Of a DNA stretch of 64,000 bases, positions 7,925 to 16,482 are shown piece after piece. A program made the translations under genes and the position numbers. The notes under the pieces are model-generated. The model was not told the origin of the DNA. It did no database searches and saw only the letters and a list, made by a program, of their open reading frames with translations. Numbering within the stretch: the stretch's first letter is position 1; the number at the start of each line of letters is the position of its first letter. Source of the stretch: Microbacteriaceae bacterium VKM Ac-2854 (GTDB lineage Bacteria > Actinomycetota > Actinomycetes > Actinomycetales > Microbacteriaceae); contig JABMLH010000004.1 of NCBI GenBank assembly GCA_013205085.1, positions 248,001 to 312,000 of the forward strand, given 5' to 3'.

Positions 7925-8488
7925 ATGCGCTCACCACGGATCCCGCCTGTTGGATATCTCCTTGCGCTCACGTGCCTCGCGCTGAGCGGATGCGTCGGGG
8001 AGGAGCCGACGAGTGCTGCGTCACCGACGGTGACGAATACGTCGCTCTTCGCAAGCAACGATGAGACACTCGCGGCGGCAGTCGCGGCGTTCCAGCGGTA
8101 CCTGGATGTTCAGAACGCGGTCGCGAGCGATCCGAGCCTGAGCCTGGGCGTCTTCGACGATGTCACGATCGACCCGCTGTTGTCAGTCGAGATCAATGGC
8201 GCCACGAAACAACGTGACAGCGGACTGCTTCGCACCGGACAGGTCAAGGTTGATTCTCCGATCCTCGAGTATTCGGAGTACCAGCCAGATGGACGACTTC
8301 TTGTGCGGGCCTTCGTCTGCCTCGACATGACGGACACCAGGATTCTTGACGCCCAGAACAGCGACGTGACACCAGCATCCCGCGACGACCGAGTCGAACT
8401 CCACGTATTCGCCTTCACCAAAACCGCAGGCAGCTCAGACCTCATCATGGGACGGAGTGAACTTTGGCAGTACGACGGCCGCTGCTAG
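7925..8488 (+). CDS. secreted lipoprotein, paralogue 2
   Basis: A 187-residue paralogue of the lipoprotein at 4457-5029, with the same MRSPRI start, LSGC lipobox (Cys23), the AAAVAAFQRYLDV helix and the same DGRC terminus; overall similarity is roughly 55-60% by eye. ATG 7925 is preferred over GTG 7919 because it matches the copy-1 start and puts the conserved -10 element 6 nt upstream. Its end overlaps the start of the downstream PKD gene by 25 bp, the same architecture as copy 1. The role is unknown; it is a lipid-anchored surface protein. Confidence 0.85.
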   Translation: MRSPRIPPVGYLLALTCLALSGCVGEEPTSAASPTVTNTSLFASNDETLAAAVAAFQRYLDVQNAVASDPSLSLGVFDDVTIDPLLSVEINGATKQRDSGLLRTGQVKVDSPILEYSEYQPDGRLLVRAFVCLDMTDTRILDAQNSDVTPASRDDRVELHVFAFTKTAGSSDLIMGRSELWQYDGRC

Positions 8489-9335
8489 TCGCGTTGATCG
8501 GATTCGGGCTCATCATCATTCCAGCGAGACAAGCCGTTGCAGATCCCCCAGTTGCAACAGCAGATGGCTCCTCCGTGTCCGTCTCCGATCTCGCAACAAA
8601 CACTGGTCGCGAGTCACTTGCGCCCGGGGGCGATGACGCAACTCCGACCTCCGAGGTGCCCACCACCCCTGTCATCTCCGAATCCCCTGACCTCCGCCAG
8701 CAACTCCTCGAGAACGCCAGAGAGAACGGCCGATCCGGCTTCACTTGCCTCGACCCGCGCAACTGCCCGACAGCAACCCCGCCCCCGCAGTCCCCACCGG
8801 CCCCGCCGTCACCGCCACCCAACGCACCATCACCATCCGCGACCTCGCCACCTTCATCCCCTCAGCGACGACCCTCACGATGGAGCCCGCGCACTGGATG
8901 CTCCGCGACGCCCCCACCAACTTCATCGCCCACGCCGAGCAGCAAACCGTCACCGCTCCCCTCCTCGGCCAGCAAGCCGACGTCCGATTCACCCCGATCG
9001 GCTACACCTTCGACTACGGCGACGGCTCCACGAAAACCACCGACATCGGCGGAGACACCTGGACCAACCTCGGACTCGACGAATTCAGCGAGACCGAGAC
9101 CAGCCACGTCTACACGAAGCGCGGCTACTACGACATCACGGCGTCAGCGGTCTACATCGCCGAATACCGGATCAACAGCGGCGGCTGGACCGCGGTCGAC
9201 GGCACGATCTCCATCCCCACCACCCACACCGGACGCACCGTCACCATCGACACCGTCCTCGTCCGCGGCACATGCGACGAGTACCCGGAAGACCCCGGCT
9301 GCCCCGGCTGGGACCCGGGCCCGCTCACGGATTGA
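8464..9335 (+). pseudogene. secreted PKD-domain protein, paralogue 2, frameshifted
   Basis: A TTG start at 8464, preceded by GGAG, gives a signal peptide and about 100 residues paralogous to the N-terminus of the 5005-5886 protein. The frame is then lost: between the shared AACTGC (8761-8766 region) and the conserved module, this copy is 4 nt shorter than copy 1 (48 versus 52 nt between matching landmarks). The downstream module, about 96% identical to copy 1, continues in another frame to the stop at 9335. In the original frame, translation runs on as an unrelated Pro/Arg/Ser-rich sequence. Either a recent inactivation, a sequencing error in a GC-rich C-tract, or programmed slippage; inactivation or error is likelier. 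Confidence 0.8.
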
Positions 9336-9372
9336 ACACCGCGAGCGCCCGCTCGCACCTCAAGCGCCGCAC

Positions 9373-9909
9373 TCACCCACCAAGCACCACAAGCGCCACA
9401 CTCCCCGACACCGCGACCAGCGTGCTCCACAGCACGATCGCGATGCCCTGCCACAGGATCACCCAGCGCTTCTCCACTCCCGAGGCGACCAGCGCGGCCG
9501 CGGTGAACTGGGTCGGCAGCGCGAGCGGGCCGAGGAGGCTCGCGCCGGGTACGCCGAAGCGCACCAGCCAGCGGCCGAGCTTCTGCCGACCCTTCGACTC
9601 CGGCTTGCGCGGCTGCTCGGGAGCGGGCTCGACGGCACCCGCCGGCACGGGCACGCGGGCGTTTCGGCGCGCGGTCGCCGCGGCACGGATCCGCGAGCCG
9701 AGGAGCACGACCACCACCACGCAGGCGAAGTTGCCGATGATGCCGGCCAGCGCGGCGAGCACCGGATTCACGCCGCCGATCACGCCGATGGCGGTCGCTC
9801 CCTCGCCCTCGATGAACGGGATCGCGCCCGCGGCCGCGAGGATCAGCGGCTGGATGATGTCAGGCACCTGGGCGACCAGGTCCTGGAAGTAGAGGATGGG
9901 GTTGGACAT
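9373..9909 (-). CDS. small multidrug export family membrane protein (COG2426-like)
   Basis: A 178-residue integral membrane protein. Segments: an amphipathic start (ILYFQDLVAQVPDIIQPLILA), a conserved G-A-I-P-F-I-E-G-E-G motif typical of the Sm_multidrug_ex family, a long hydrophobic helix (NPVLAALAGIIGNFACVVVVVLL), a cytoplasmic Arg/Pro-rich loop, and two further hydrophobic stretches near the C-terminus (LLGPLALPTQFTAAALV and ILWQGIAIVLWSTLVAVSG). Family members are only loosely linked to drug export. The MerR gene lies 95 bp upstream on the same strand and could regulate it; that link is inferred. Confidence 0.75.
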   Translation of the reverse strand: MSNPILYFQDLVAQVPDIIQPLILAAAGAIPFIEGEGATAIGVIGGVNPVLAALAGIIGNFACVVVVVLLGSRIRAAATARRNARVPVPAGAVEPAPEQPRKPESKGRQKLGRWLVRFGVPGASLLGPLALPTQFTAAALVASGVEKRWVILWQGIAIVLWSTLVAVSGSVALVVLGG

Positions 9910-10004
9910 GGGGATCTCCTAATCGAATGGTCGGATCGCCAAAGGGCTCGACGAAGACACCGGGCGCGATGCGACCGGAGGAATACAGATCTCGGCAGGC
10001 TCGA

Positions 10005-10787
10005 TCAGTGCGGCGGTGGAGCCGTGCCCTCGGCGGCGTCCAGCGCCGCATCCAGCTCGGTGATCTTCTCCGCCGACTCGGTGCTGATCAGGTGGGCGCG
10101 GTAGAGCACCTCGAGCTGCGCCTGGTTGTAGACGTGCTGCAGCGAATGGCCGACGGCGTCCTGCGCGAAGGCCGCGCCGCGCGGCGAACGCGAGCCAGCA
10201 TCGCCGATCCAGTCGTACTGCTCGGCGAGCGCCGTCAGCTGCGGGGCGATGCGCTCCGCGAGGGCACGGCGGGTCTCGCGATCCGCGTCGGGCGCGAGCG
10301 CGTCGAACTCGTCATCGACCGAGGTGCGCGGCTCGTCGTTCATCCGCTCCAGGTCGCGCATCGCCGACTCGTCGAGCACGCGCGAGAGCACCATCAGCAT
10401 CGATCGCTCCGACTGCGGGAGGCCACCGGCCGGCTCGCGGAACCCGGCCGGCAGGTCGGCGGAGGCACCGCGGCTGAGGATCACGGCGAGTTCGTCGCGG
10501 ATCCGCTGCAGCCGCCCGATGGTCGCCTCCAGTTCGGCGTCGATCAGCCGCAGCGACTCGCGCGGGTCGTCGCCGCCCTCCTCCATCGCCGAGATCTGCG
10601 CGAGTGGCACGCCGAGTTCGGTGAGGCGGATGATCTGCAGCAGCCGGACGAGGTGCGCGCCCTGGTACTGCTTGTAGCCGTTCGCCGCGCGCTCGGGCTC
10701 GGCGAGGAGGCCGAGCTGGTGGTAGTAGCGCACCGTCTTGACGCTGGTGCCTGCGATCCGCGCGAGTTGCTGGGTGCTCCAGGCCAT
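10005..10787 (-). CDS. MerR-family transcriptional regulator
   Basis: A 260-residue regulator. Residues 1-70 are a typical MerR winged helix-turn-helix (W-S-T-Q-Q-L-A-R-I-A-G-T-S-V-K-T with VRYYHQLGLL, then LVRLLQIIRLTELGVPL), followed by the dimerisation coiled coil (about 85-115). The C-terminal 140 residues are helical, with no cysteine cluster, so it probably senses an organic ligand or another signal rather than a metal. A perfect 8-bp dyad lies 16 nt upstream of the start and is a likely autoregulatory operator. It may control the downstream export-family gene. Confidence 0.9.
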   Translation of the reverse strand: MAWSTQQLARIAGTSVKTVRYYHQLGLLAEPERAANGYKQYQGAHLVRLLQIIRLTELGVPLAQISAMEEGGDDPRESLRLIDAELEATIGRLQRIRDELAVILSRGASADLPAGFREPAGGLPQSERSMLMVLSRVLDESAMRDLERMNDEPRTSVDDEFDALAPDADRETRRALAERIAPQLTALAEQYDWIGDAGSRSPRGAAFAQDAVGHSLQHVYNQAQLEVLYRAHLISTESAEKITELDAALDAAEGTAPPPH

Positions 10788-10802
10788 GATCCGCTCCGTC
10801 TC

Positions 10803-10822
10803 CGTCGGAGGATTCTCCGACG
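10803..10822. promoter_or_regulatory. dyad operator candidate upstream of the MerR gene
   Basis: Perfect inverted repeat cgtcggag-gatt-ctccgacg, 8-bp arms with a 4-bp centre, ending 16 nt upstream of the MerR start at 10787. Position and symmetry fit a MerR-type operator. Confidence 0.5.
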
Positions 10823-10934
10823 ACTACGAGTCAAAACCGTGCCCTCGGGGCAGGGTCAAGCAGCGAGGAGGCGCCCGACGCGATTGCCAGGTGGCTCGGA
10901 GGTTCGGGCAGCATCGACCGTCGCGACCCCCAGA

Positions 10935-10988
10935 AGCGTGCGAGACACCCCGGTGGAAGTGGGGGTCTCGCACGCTTCTGGGGGTGTC
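10935..10988 (+). repeat. 54-bp palindromic repeat, left of jet operon
   Basis: A stem-loop with 20-nt arms (10927-10946 and 10965-10984; right arm gtctcgcacgcttctggggg) and an 18-nt loop. The 54-bp core matches 17633-17686 with two mismatches, both in the loop, in direct orientation. No U-tract follows. Confidence 0.85.
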
Positions 10989-11081
10989 GGCGTCGACCGT
11001 CTCCGCACGGCGCATCCGCGCCACCGCAACTCACTGTCGGTGCCGTCCGCGACAATGGATGCGCACCGAGAGGAGGACCGG

Positions 11082-12533
11082 ATGAGCACCCTGAGCGACG
11101 CACTCGCCCTCCGCCGACTGCGCGACGACAGCGCAGCCTGGTCGCTCCTGCGGGCAGAGAACGCGCCGATCGCCGCCGCGATCCTCGACCGCCATCTCGG
11201 TGCGGAGCAGCGTCGCCTCCCGGTGCCCGAACTCATCGACCGGGTCGACGCCGAGCTCGACCTCCTGCGCGATCACGGCTTCGAGCTGCCACGCACCGCA
11301 CAGGCCTACTGCGCCGACTGGCGCGCGCTGGGCATCCTGGTACGCCGACCGTCCGAGACGACACGCAGCGAGACCTTCGAGCTCTCGCCCGACGCGCTCA
11401 CCGCCATCCGCTTCCTCACTCAGCTTGCCACTCCGCAGCAGTCCGTCACCGAATCGCGCCTCGCGACCATCGCCGAGCGCCTGGCCGCACTGGCCCGCGA
11501 GACCGACCCCGACTCGTCCAGCCGGCTCGCGCAGCTGCAGGCGCAGCGGGATCGGATCGACGCCGAGATCGCCGCCGTTCAGGGCGGCACGATCGACGTG
11601 CTCAGCGACGCGCAGGCGGCGGAGCGGGCACGCGACGTGCTCGCTCTTGCCGAGTCCATCCCCACCGACTTCGCGCGCGTCCGCGTCGAGATCGAGCGGA
11701 TCAACCGCGAGCTGCGCGAGCGCATCGTCGACAGCGAGGAGGCCCAGAGCCACGTGCTCGACGAGATCTTCCGCGGCGTCGACCTGCTCGCCGACTCCGA
11801 GGCCGGCCGCAGCTTCGCCGGCTTCTACGCGCTCATCCTCGACCCCGAGACCAACGCCGCCTTCGACGAGAGCGTCGACCGAGTGCTCGACCGCGGCTTC
11901 GCCCGCGAGCTGACCGCCCAGCAGCGCCGAACCCTCCGCCGCCTCATCCGCACCATGCAGGAGGGCAGCGCCGAGATCCACGAGGTGATGACCACCTTCG
12001 CCCGGGGCCTGCGCCGCTTCGTGCAGAGCCAGGAGTACCAGCAGGATCGCGCGATCAAGCGGATGCTGCGCGAAGCGCTCGCCGACGCGCTGCCGCTCGC
12101 GCAACGGGTCAAGCCGTACCGCGCCACGAGGATCGAGCTGGCGCTCACGTCCGTCGCCCTCGACAGCGTCGGCCGGCTCGCGCTGTACAACCCCGCCGAT
12201 CTCGAGACCGCGGTCGAAGTGACGACGCGCGCCGACGAGCCCGTCGACCTCGCCGAGCTGCGTGAACTCGCCCGAGAGACCGAGATCGACCTGGTCGAGC
12301 TCACCGCCAATGTGAACTCCGCCATCGCGGTCCGCGGCCGCAGCACCGTCGGCGAGGTGCTCGAGCTGCATCCCGCCACTCAGGGCGTCGCCAGCGTCGT
12401 CGGCCTGCTCGTGCTCGCCGAGAAGCACGGCGTGACGGATGCGGGCACCGAGCGGATCCGTTGGCACCAGCTCTCCGGCGCCCCTCGCGCCGCAACCATC
12501 GAACGACGCGCCTTCACCGGGAGGATCGAATGA
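11082..12533 (+). CDS. jetA: Wadjet subunit JetA (DUF3375, MukF-like)
   Basis: A 483-residue kleisin-like subunit of the Wadjet SMC complex, which recognises and cleaves small circular DNA such as plasmids. The N-terminus (MSTLSDALALRRLRDDSAAWSLL split by 'R-A-E-N-A-P' to a winged-helix region) and the long helical middle (about residues 150-300) are characteristic of DUF3375. ATG 11082 is chosen because GAGAGGAGG lies just upstream; the same frame remains open much further upstream through the MerR gene but that part is not coding. The stop overlaps jetB (ATGA). The complete four-gene order jetABCD supports the call. Confidence 0.93.
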   Translation: MSTLSDALALRRLRDDSAAWSLLRAENAPIAAAILDRHLGAEQRRLPVPELIDRVDAELDLLRDHGFELPRTAQAYCADWRALGILVRRPSETTRSETFELSPDALTAIRFLTQLATPQQSVTESRLATIAERLAALARETDPDSSSRLAQLQAQRDRIDAEIAAVQGGTIDVLSDAQAAERARDVLALAESIPTDFARVRVEIERINRELRERIVDSEEAQSHVLDEIFRGVDLLADSEAGRSFAGFYALILDPETNAAFDESVDRVLDRGFARELTAQQRRTLRRLIRTMQEGSAEIHEVMTTFARGLRRFVQSQEYQQDRAIKRMLREALADALPLAQRVKPYRATRIELALTSVALDSVGRLALYNPADLETAVEVTTRADEPVDLAELRELARETEIDLVELTANVNSAIAVRGRSTVGEVLELHPATQGVASVVGLLVLAEKHGVTDAGTERIRWHQLSGAPRAATIERRAFTGRIE

Positions 12534-13165
12534 CGGACATCCACACGCACACGCATCTGCAGACCATCGACGAGACGCCGGGCCTGTGGCTCGGCGACAC
12601 GGGCTCGCTCGCGGAGGATTCCCGGCGCGCGCTGCTCGCGCTCATCCGCGGTCCGTACGTCTCGCACGACCGCAACGCCAAGCTGTGGTCGGCGCTGCTG
12701 CGCGATGAGGAGGCGATCCGCGCCCGACTGAGCGAGCTGTTCCTCGAGCTGCTGATCGACCAGACCGGGCTCGTCGCCTACGTCCGCAACGTCGAGGCGC
12801 CCGACGTCGATCTGCCCAAGACGGTTCGCACCGCGCCGTTGACCTTCCTCGATACGGCTCTGCTCCTGGTTCTGCGCCAGCATCTCGTCAGCACCGGCAC
12901 CGGCGAGCGGGTCATCGTCGGCAAAGACGAGATCACCGAACAACTCGGCATCTACCGCGACGCCGCGACCGACGAGGCCGGCTTCCAGAAGCGGGTCAGC
13001 GCCTCCTGGAGCAACATGAAGAAGTACGGCCTGATCACCGACGCGGCCGGTGACGAGGAGCGCGTCGAGATCTCCCCGGTCCTGCGGCTGGTCTTCGGCC
13101 CGGAGCAGATCGCGGCGGTGCGCGCGGAGTACAAGCGGCTGAGCGCGGAGGAGAGCACCGAATGA
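12530..13165 (+). CDS. jetB: Wadjet subunit JetB (DUF4194, MukE-like)
   Basis: A 211-residue winged-helix protein of the DUF4194 family, the KITE (MukE-like) subunit that bridges JetA to the JetC heads. ATG 12530 overlaps the jetA stop by 4 bp. Visible family features: LLALIRGPYVSHDRNAKLW near residues 34-52, a helix FLELLIDQTGLVAYVR, and LTFLDTALLLVLRQHL before the second winged helix; the segment SWSNMKKYGLI is a typical C-terminal landmark. It overlaps jetC by 4 bp. Confidence 0.93.
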   Translation: MTDIHTHTHLQTIDETPGLWLGDTGSLAEDSRRALLALIRGPYVSHDRNAKLWSALLRDEEAIRARLSELFLELLIDQTGLVAYVRNVEAPDVDLPKTVRTAPLTFLDTALLLVLRQHLVSTGTGERVIVGKDEITEQLGIYRDAATDEAGFQKRVSASWSNMKKYGLITDAAGDEERVEISPVLRLVFGPEQIAAVRAEYKRLSAEESTE

Positions 13166-16100
13166 CGCTCGAACTCGACCTCGGCCTGGCGCAGCCCACC
13201 GAGAAGCACCCCACGCAGTGGCGACTGCGCCGCATCGAGGTGGTGAACTGGGGCACCTTCGACGGCCACCACATCGCCGACGTCGGCCGCGCCGGCCACC
13301 TGATCACCGGTGCATCCGGCTCGGGCAAATCGTCGCTGCTCGACGCGATCGCGACCGTGCTCACGCCGCGCAAGTGGCTGCGCTTCAACGCGGCGGCGCA
13401 GGACAGCACGAGCCGGGTCGACGACCGCTCCCTCGTCAGCTACGTCCGCGGTGCGTGGCGACGGCAGACGGACGAGGAGACGGGCGACACCGTGTCACGG
13501 TACCTCCGCCCCGGCGCCACGTGGAGCGGCATCCTCCTGCGCTTCGAGAACGCCCTCGACGAGCCGATCAACCTGGTGCGGCTCTTCCACCTCAAGCGCG
13601 GCACCAACGCTCTCGCCGACCTGGCCGAGTTGCACGTGCTGCGCCGGGGCCAGGCAGGGCTGCTCGATTTCGCCGAGTTCGCGCGCGCCGGCCTCGACAA
13701 GCGCCGGCTCGATGCCGCCTTCACGGGTGTCTACTCCACGAAGGACCACGCACCCTTCTCCGCCCGCTTCCGCCGCCTGCTCGGCATCAGTAGCGACAGC
13801 GCCCTTCAGCTGCTGCACAAGACGCAGTCGGCGAAGAACCTCGGCAGCCTCGACGCGCTCTTTCGCGGCTTTATGCTCGACGAGCCGAGCACCTTCGACC
13901 TGGCCAAGACCGCGGTCAACCAGTTCGACGAACTCTCCCGGGCGCACCGGCTGGTGGTCGAGGCACGCGAACAGGTCGACATCCTGCGCCGGATGCAGGA
14001 GCCGGCGGAACGCTACGAGAAGAGCGTGATCGCGGGCTTCGAGGCCGACCGGCTGAGCGAGGCGATCGACGACTACGTCGAACTGCGGATGCACGGCCTG
14101 GCCCGGCGCGACCGCGACGAGGCGCGCGAGTTGCTCGCCGCCCGCGAGAGCGACCTCGGCGGGGCGACGGATGCGCACGTCGCGGCACGCGCCGAGCTGA
14201 AGGCCGCGCAACAGAACGTGCTCGAACTCGGCGGCGCCGCGCTGGAGTCGCTGCGGGTGCAACTCACGAACGCGCAGGAGCAGCGCACCCGCGTCGAGAA
14301 GGAACGCAGCCGCTGGTTCGGGCGACTGCGCGATGTCGGCGTCGCCGCCCCCGGCAGCGCCGAGGAGTTCCAGCAGTTGCGCGCGACTGCCGAACGCGAG
14401 CGCACCGAACTCGGCGGCGCCGCCGCATCCGCTTCCACGAAGCTGGAACAGCTGAACGACGCGCGCACCCGGGCCCGGGAGCGTCGCGACGAGATCGACG
14501 CCGAACTGGCCGAGCTCAAGCACCGGCGCAGCAACATCCCCCGGGCGCTGCTCGCGGCGCGGACCGCCATCGTCGCGGAGACGAACCTGCCCGAATCAGC
14601 CTTCCCGTTCGCCGGCGAGCTGATCGACGTCGCCCCGGAGCACGCCGAATGGACGGGCGCGATCGAGCGGGTGCTGCGTCCGCTCGCCACCGTCCTGCTG
14701 GTGCGCGACGACCACCTCGCCGACATCAGCCACATCATCGACCGGCTGCACCTGGGCACCCGGTTGGTCTACGAGAGCGTCGGCATCGGCACCGAGGCAC
14801 CGAGGCCCGCCAGAACCGGACGCTCGCTGATCAACCGCGTGCGGGTGGTGGAGGCACCGATGGCAGCGTGGATCCGGCGCCGACTCTCCGAGCAATACGA
14901 CTACGAATGCGTCGAGGATGCGCGGCAGCTGCGCTCAGCGGAGCAGGGTGTCACCCGCGCCGGTCAGGTCAAGCGCTCCGCCCGCCGCTTCGAGAAGGAC
15001 GACCGCTTCCGCGTCGACGATCGGCACAACTGGGTGCTCGGATCCGACAACGGCGCGAAGGTCGACCTGCTTCTGGCCGAGCGCGGCCGGGCCGTCGCTG
15101 AGCTGGACGCGGCGGTGGCGGGCATCCGCACCGCCGACCTCCAGCGCGCCGCCGCCCAGCGCCGCATCGACGTGCTGACCGATCTCGACAGCGTGGACTG
15201 GGCCGAGCTCGACCTCGACGCCGCCGAGGCCGCGGTCGAACTGCGGCACGAGCAGTACAACCGGATGAGCGACGGCAACGCCGAACTGGGCGCCGCCCAG
15301 CGACTCGAACGCGACGCCGCCGCTCGGGAGGAGGAGACCGCCCAGGCCCGACGCGACGCCGCGAGCGTGGTGGACGCGCTGCTGCGAACGGTCGCCGCTC
15401 TCGACGAGCAGATCGACCGGCTCGCAGCCCGGCAGTCGCAGTGGACGATCGACGACGACGCGCTCGCCGCGCTCGATGACCGCTTCCACACCCACGTGCG
15501 CTCGCTGTCGCGGGACACCCTCGACGCGACCGCGACGAAGGTGACCAAACAGCTGGCCGGCGAGCGACTGAACGCCGACAACGCGGCGAACGCCTCCGCT
15601 CGCGCCTTCGAGGCATTCGCGAGCGAGTTCATCGGCCGCTGGCGCGCCACCGCGAGCGAGCTGACCGCGAGCATCACCGACCGCGCCGGCTTCGCCGAGC
15701 TGCACGGTCGCATCGTGTCGACCGGGCTGCCGGAGTACGAGGGCCGATTCTTCGAGCTGCTCAAGAGCCAGAGCCAGCAGCTCACCGGCCAGCTGCTCAG
15801 CGTCATCCGCGGCTCGCAGCAGGAGATCAAGTCGCGCATCGATCCGGTGAACGCCTCGCTGCTGCGCTCGCCGTTCGACGAGGGCCGGTACCTGCAGATC
15901 CTGGTGAAGGATCGCCGCTCACCCGAGGTCAAGGACTTCATGGAGAAGCTGCAGACCATCTCCGCCGGCTCGTGGGGCGACGAGGATCGCGAGGCCGCCG
16001 AGCGCCGCTTCGACGTGCTGCGCGCGGTGATGGTGCAGCTCGGCGCCGAGGAGCACGCGGCGTGGAAGCGCCGGGTGCTCGACACGCGCGAGCACGTGAC

Positions 16101-16482
16101 CTTCGTCGGCATCGAGCAGGATTCGCAGGGCGCCGAGATGAACCGGCACGAGTCCGGCGCCGGGCTCTCGGGCGGGCAGAAGCAGAAGCTGGTGATCTTC
16201 TGCCTCGCCGCCGCACTGCGCTACCAGCTCGCGCAGGATGAGGACGACGTACCGGCCTACGGCACGATCATCCTCGACGAGGCGTTCGACAAGGCCGACA
16301 GCACCTTCACCCGGATGGCGATGGACGTCTTCCTCGAGTTCGGCTTCCACATGGTCCTGGCGACGCCCCTGAAGTTGCTGCAGACGCTGGAGAGCTACGT
16401 GGACGGTGTCTCCTACGTCACCTGCCGCGACCACAACGACTCGCGGATCAGCGCAGTGCCGATCGAGGCGGACACCCCGTGA
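13162..16482 (+). CDS. jetC: Wadjet SMC-like ATPase JetC
   Basis: A 1106-residue MukB/SbcC-like SMC ATPase, motor of the Wadjet complex. Walker A is GASGSGKSS (residues 50-58), the long middle region (about 300-900) is coiled coil with a hinge, and the C-terminal head has signature GAGLSGGQKQKLVIF followed by Walker B TIILDEAFDKAD. All key motifs are intact, so the motor should be active. The N-terminal W-R-L-R-R-I-E-V-V-N-W-G-T-F-D-G opening is typical of the family. It overlaps jetB and jetD by 4 bp each, giving one coupled transcript. Confidence 0.95.
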   Translation: MTLELDLGLAQPTEKHPTQWRLRRIEVVNWGTFDGHHIADVGRAGHLITGASGSGKSSLLDAIATVLTPRKWLRFNAAAQDSTSRVDDRSLVSYVRGAWRRQTDEETGDTVSRYLRPGATWSGILLRFENALDEPINLVRLFHLKRGTNALADLAELHVLRRGQAGLLDFAEFARAGLDKRRLDAAFTGVYSTKDHAPFSARFRRLLGISSDSALQLLHKTQSAKNLGSLDALFRGFMLDEPSTFDLAKTAVNQFDELSRAHRLVVEAREQVDILRRMQEPAERYEKSVIAGFEADRLSEAIDDYVELRMHGLARRDRDEARELLAARESDLGGATDAHVAARAELKAAQQNVLELGGAALESLRVQLTNAQEQRTRVEKERSRWFGRLRDVGVAAPGSAEEFQQLRATAERERTELGGAAASASTKLEQLNDARTRARERRDEIDAELAELKHRRSNIPRALLAARTAIVAETNLPESAFPFAGELIDVAPEHAEWTGAIERVLRPLATVLLVRDDHLADISHIIDRLHLGTRLVYESVGIGTEAPRPARTGRSLINRVRVVEAPMAAWIRRRLSEQYDYECVEDARQLRSAEQGVTRAGQVKRSARRFEKDDRFRVDDRHNWVLGSDNGAKVDLLLAERGRAVAELDAAVAGIRTADLQRAAAQRRIDVLTDLDSVDWAELDLDAAEAAVELRHEQYNRMSDGNAELGAAQRLERDAAAREEETAQARRDAASVVDALLRTVAALDEQIDRLAARQSQWTIDDDALAALDDRFHTHVRSLSRDTLDATATKVTKQLAGERLNADNAANASARAFEAFASEFIGRWRATASELTASITDRAGFAELHGRIVSTGLPEYEGRFFELLKSQSQQLTGQLLSVIRGSQQEIKSRIDPVNASLLRSPFDEGRYLQILVKDRRSPEVKDFMEKLQTISAGSWGDEDREAAERRFDVLRAVMVQLGAEEHAAWKRRVLDTREHVTFVGIEQDSQGAEMNRHESGAGLSGGQKQKLVIFCLAAALRYQLAQDEDDVPAYGTIILDEAFDKADSTFTRMAMDVFLEFGFHMVLATPLKLLQTLESYVDGVSYVTCRDHNDSRISAVPIEADTP

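Larger units (their letters stand above)
7708..9335 (+). repeat. duplicated lipoprotein-PKD cassette, copy 2
   Basis: Diverged duplicate of 4239-5886, beginning within the last codons of the intact DUF3037 gene and ending at the stop of the frameshifted PKD gene. The two copies enclose the HipA-like/DUF3037 pair. Confidence 0.85.

Noticed and set aside
9336-10104. Continuation of the 8464 frame beyond the PKD module
   Set aside because: After the frameshift the frame yields low-complexity sequence antisense to the export and MerR genes; not a real fusion.
9927-11081. Long upstream extension of the jetA frame (to 9927)
   Set aside because: It runs antisense through the MerR gene and the palindrome; GAGAGGAGG immediately before ATG 11082 marks the real start.
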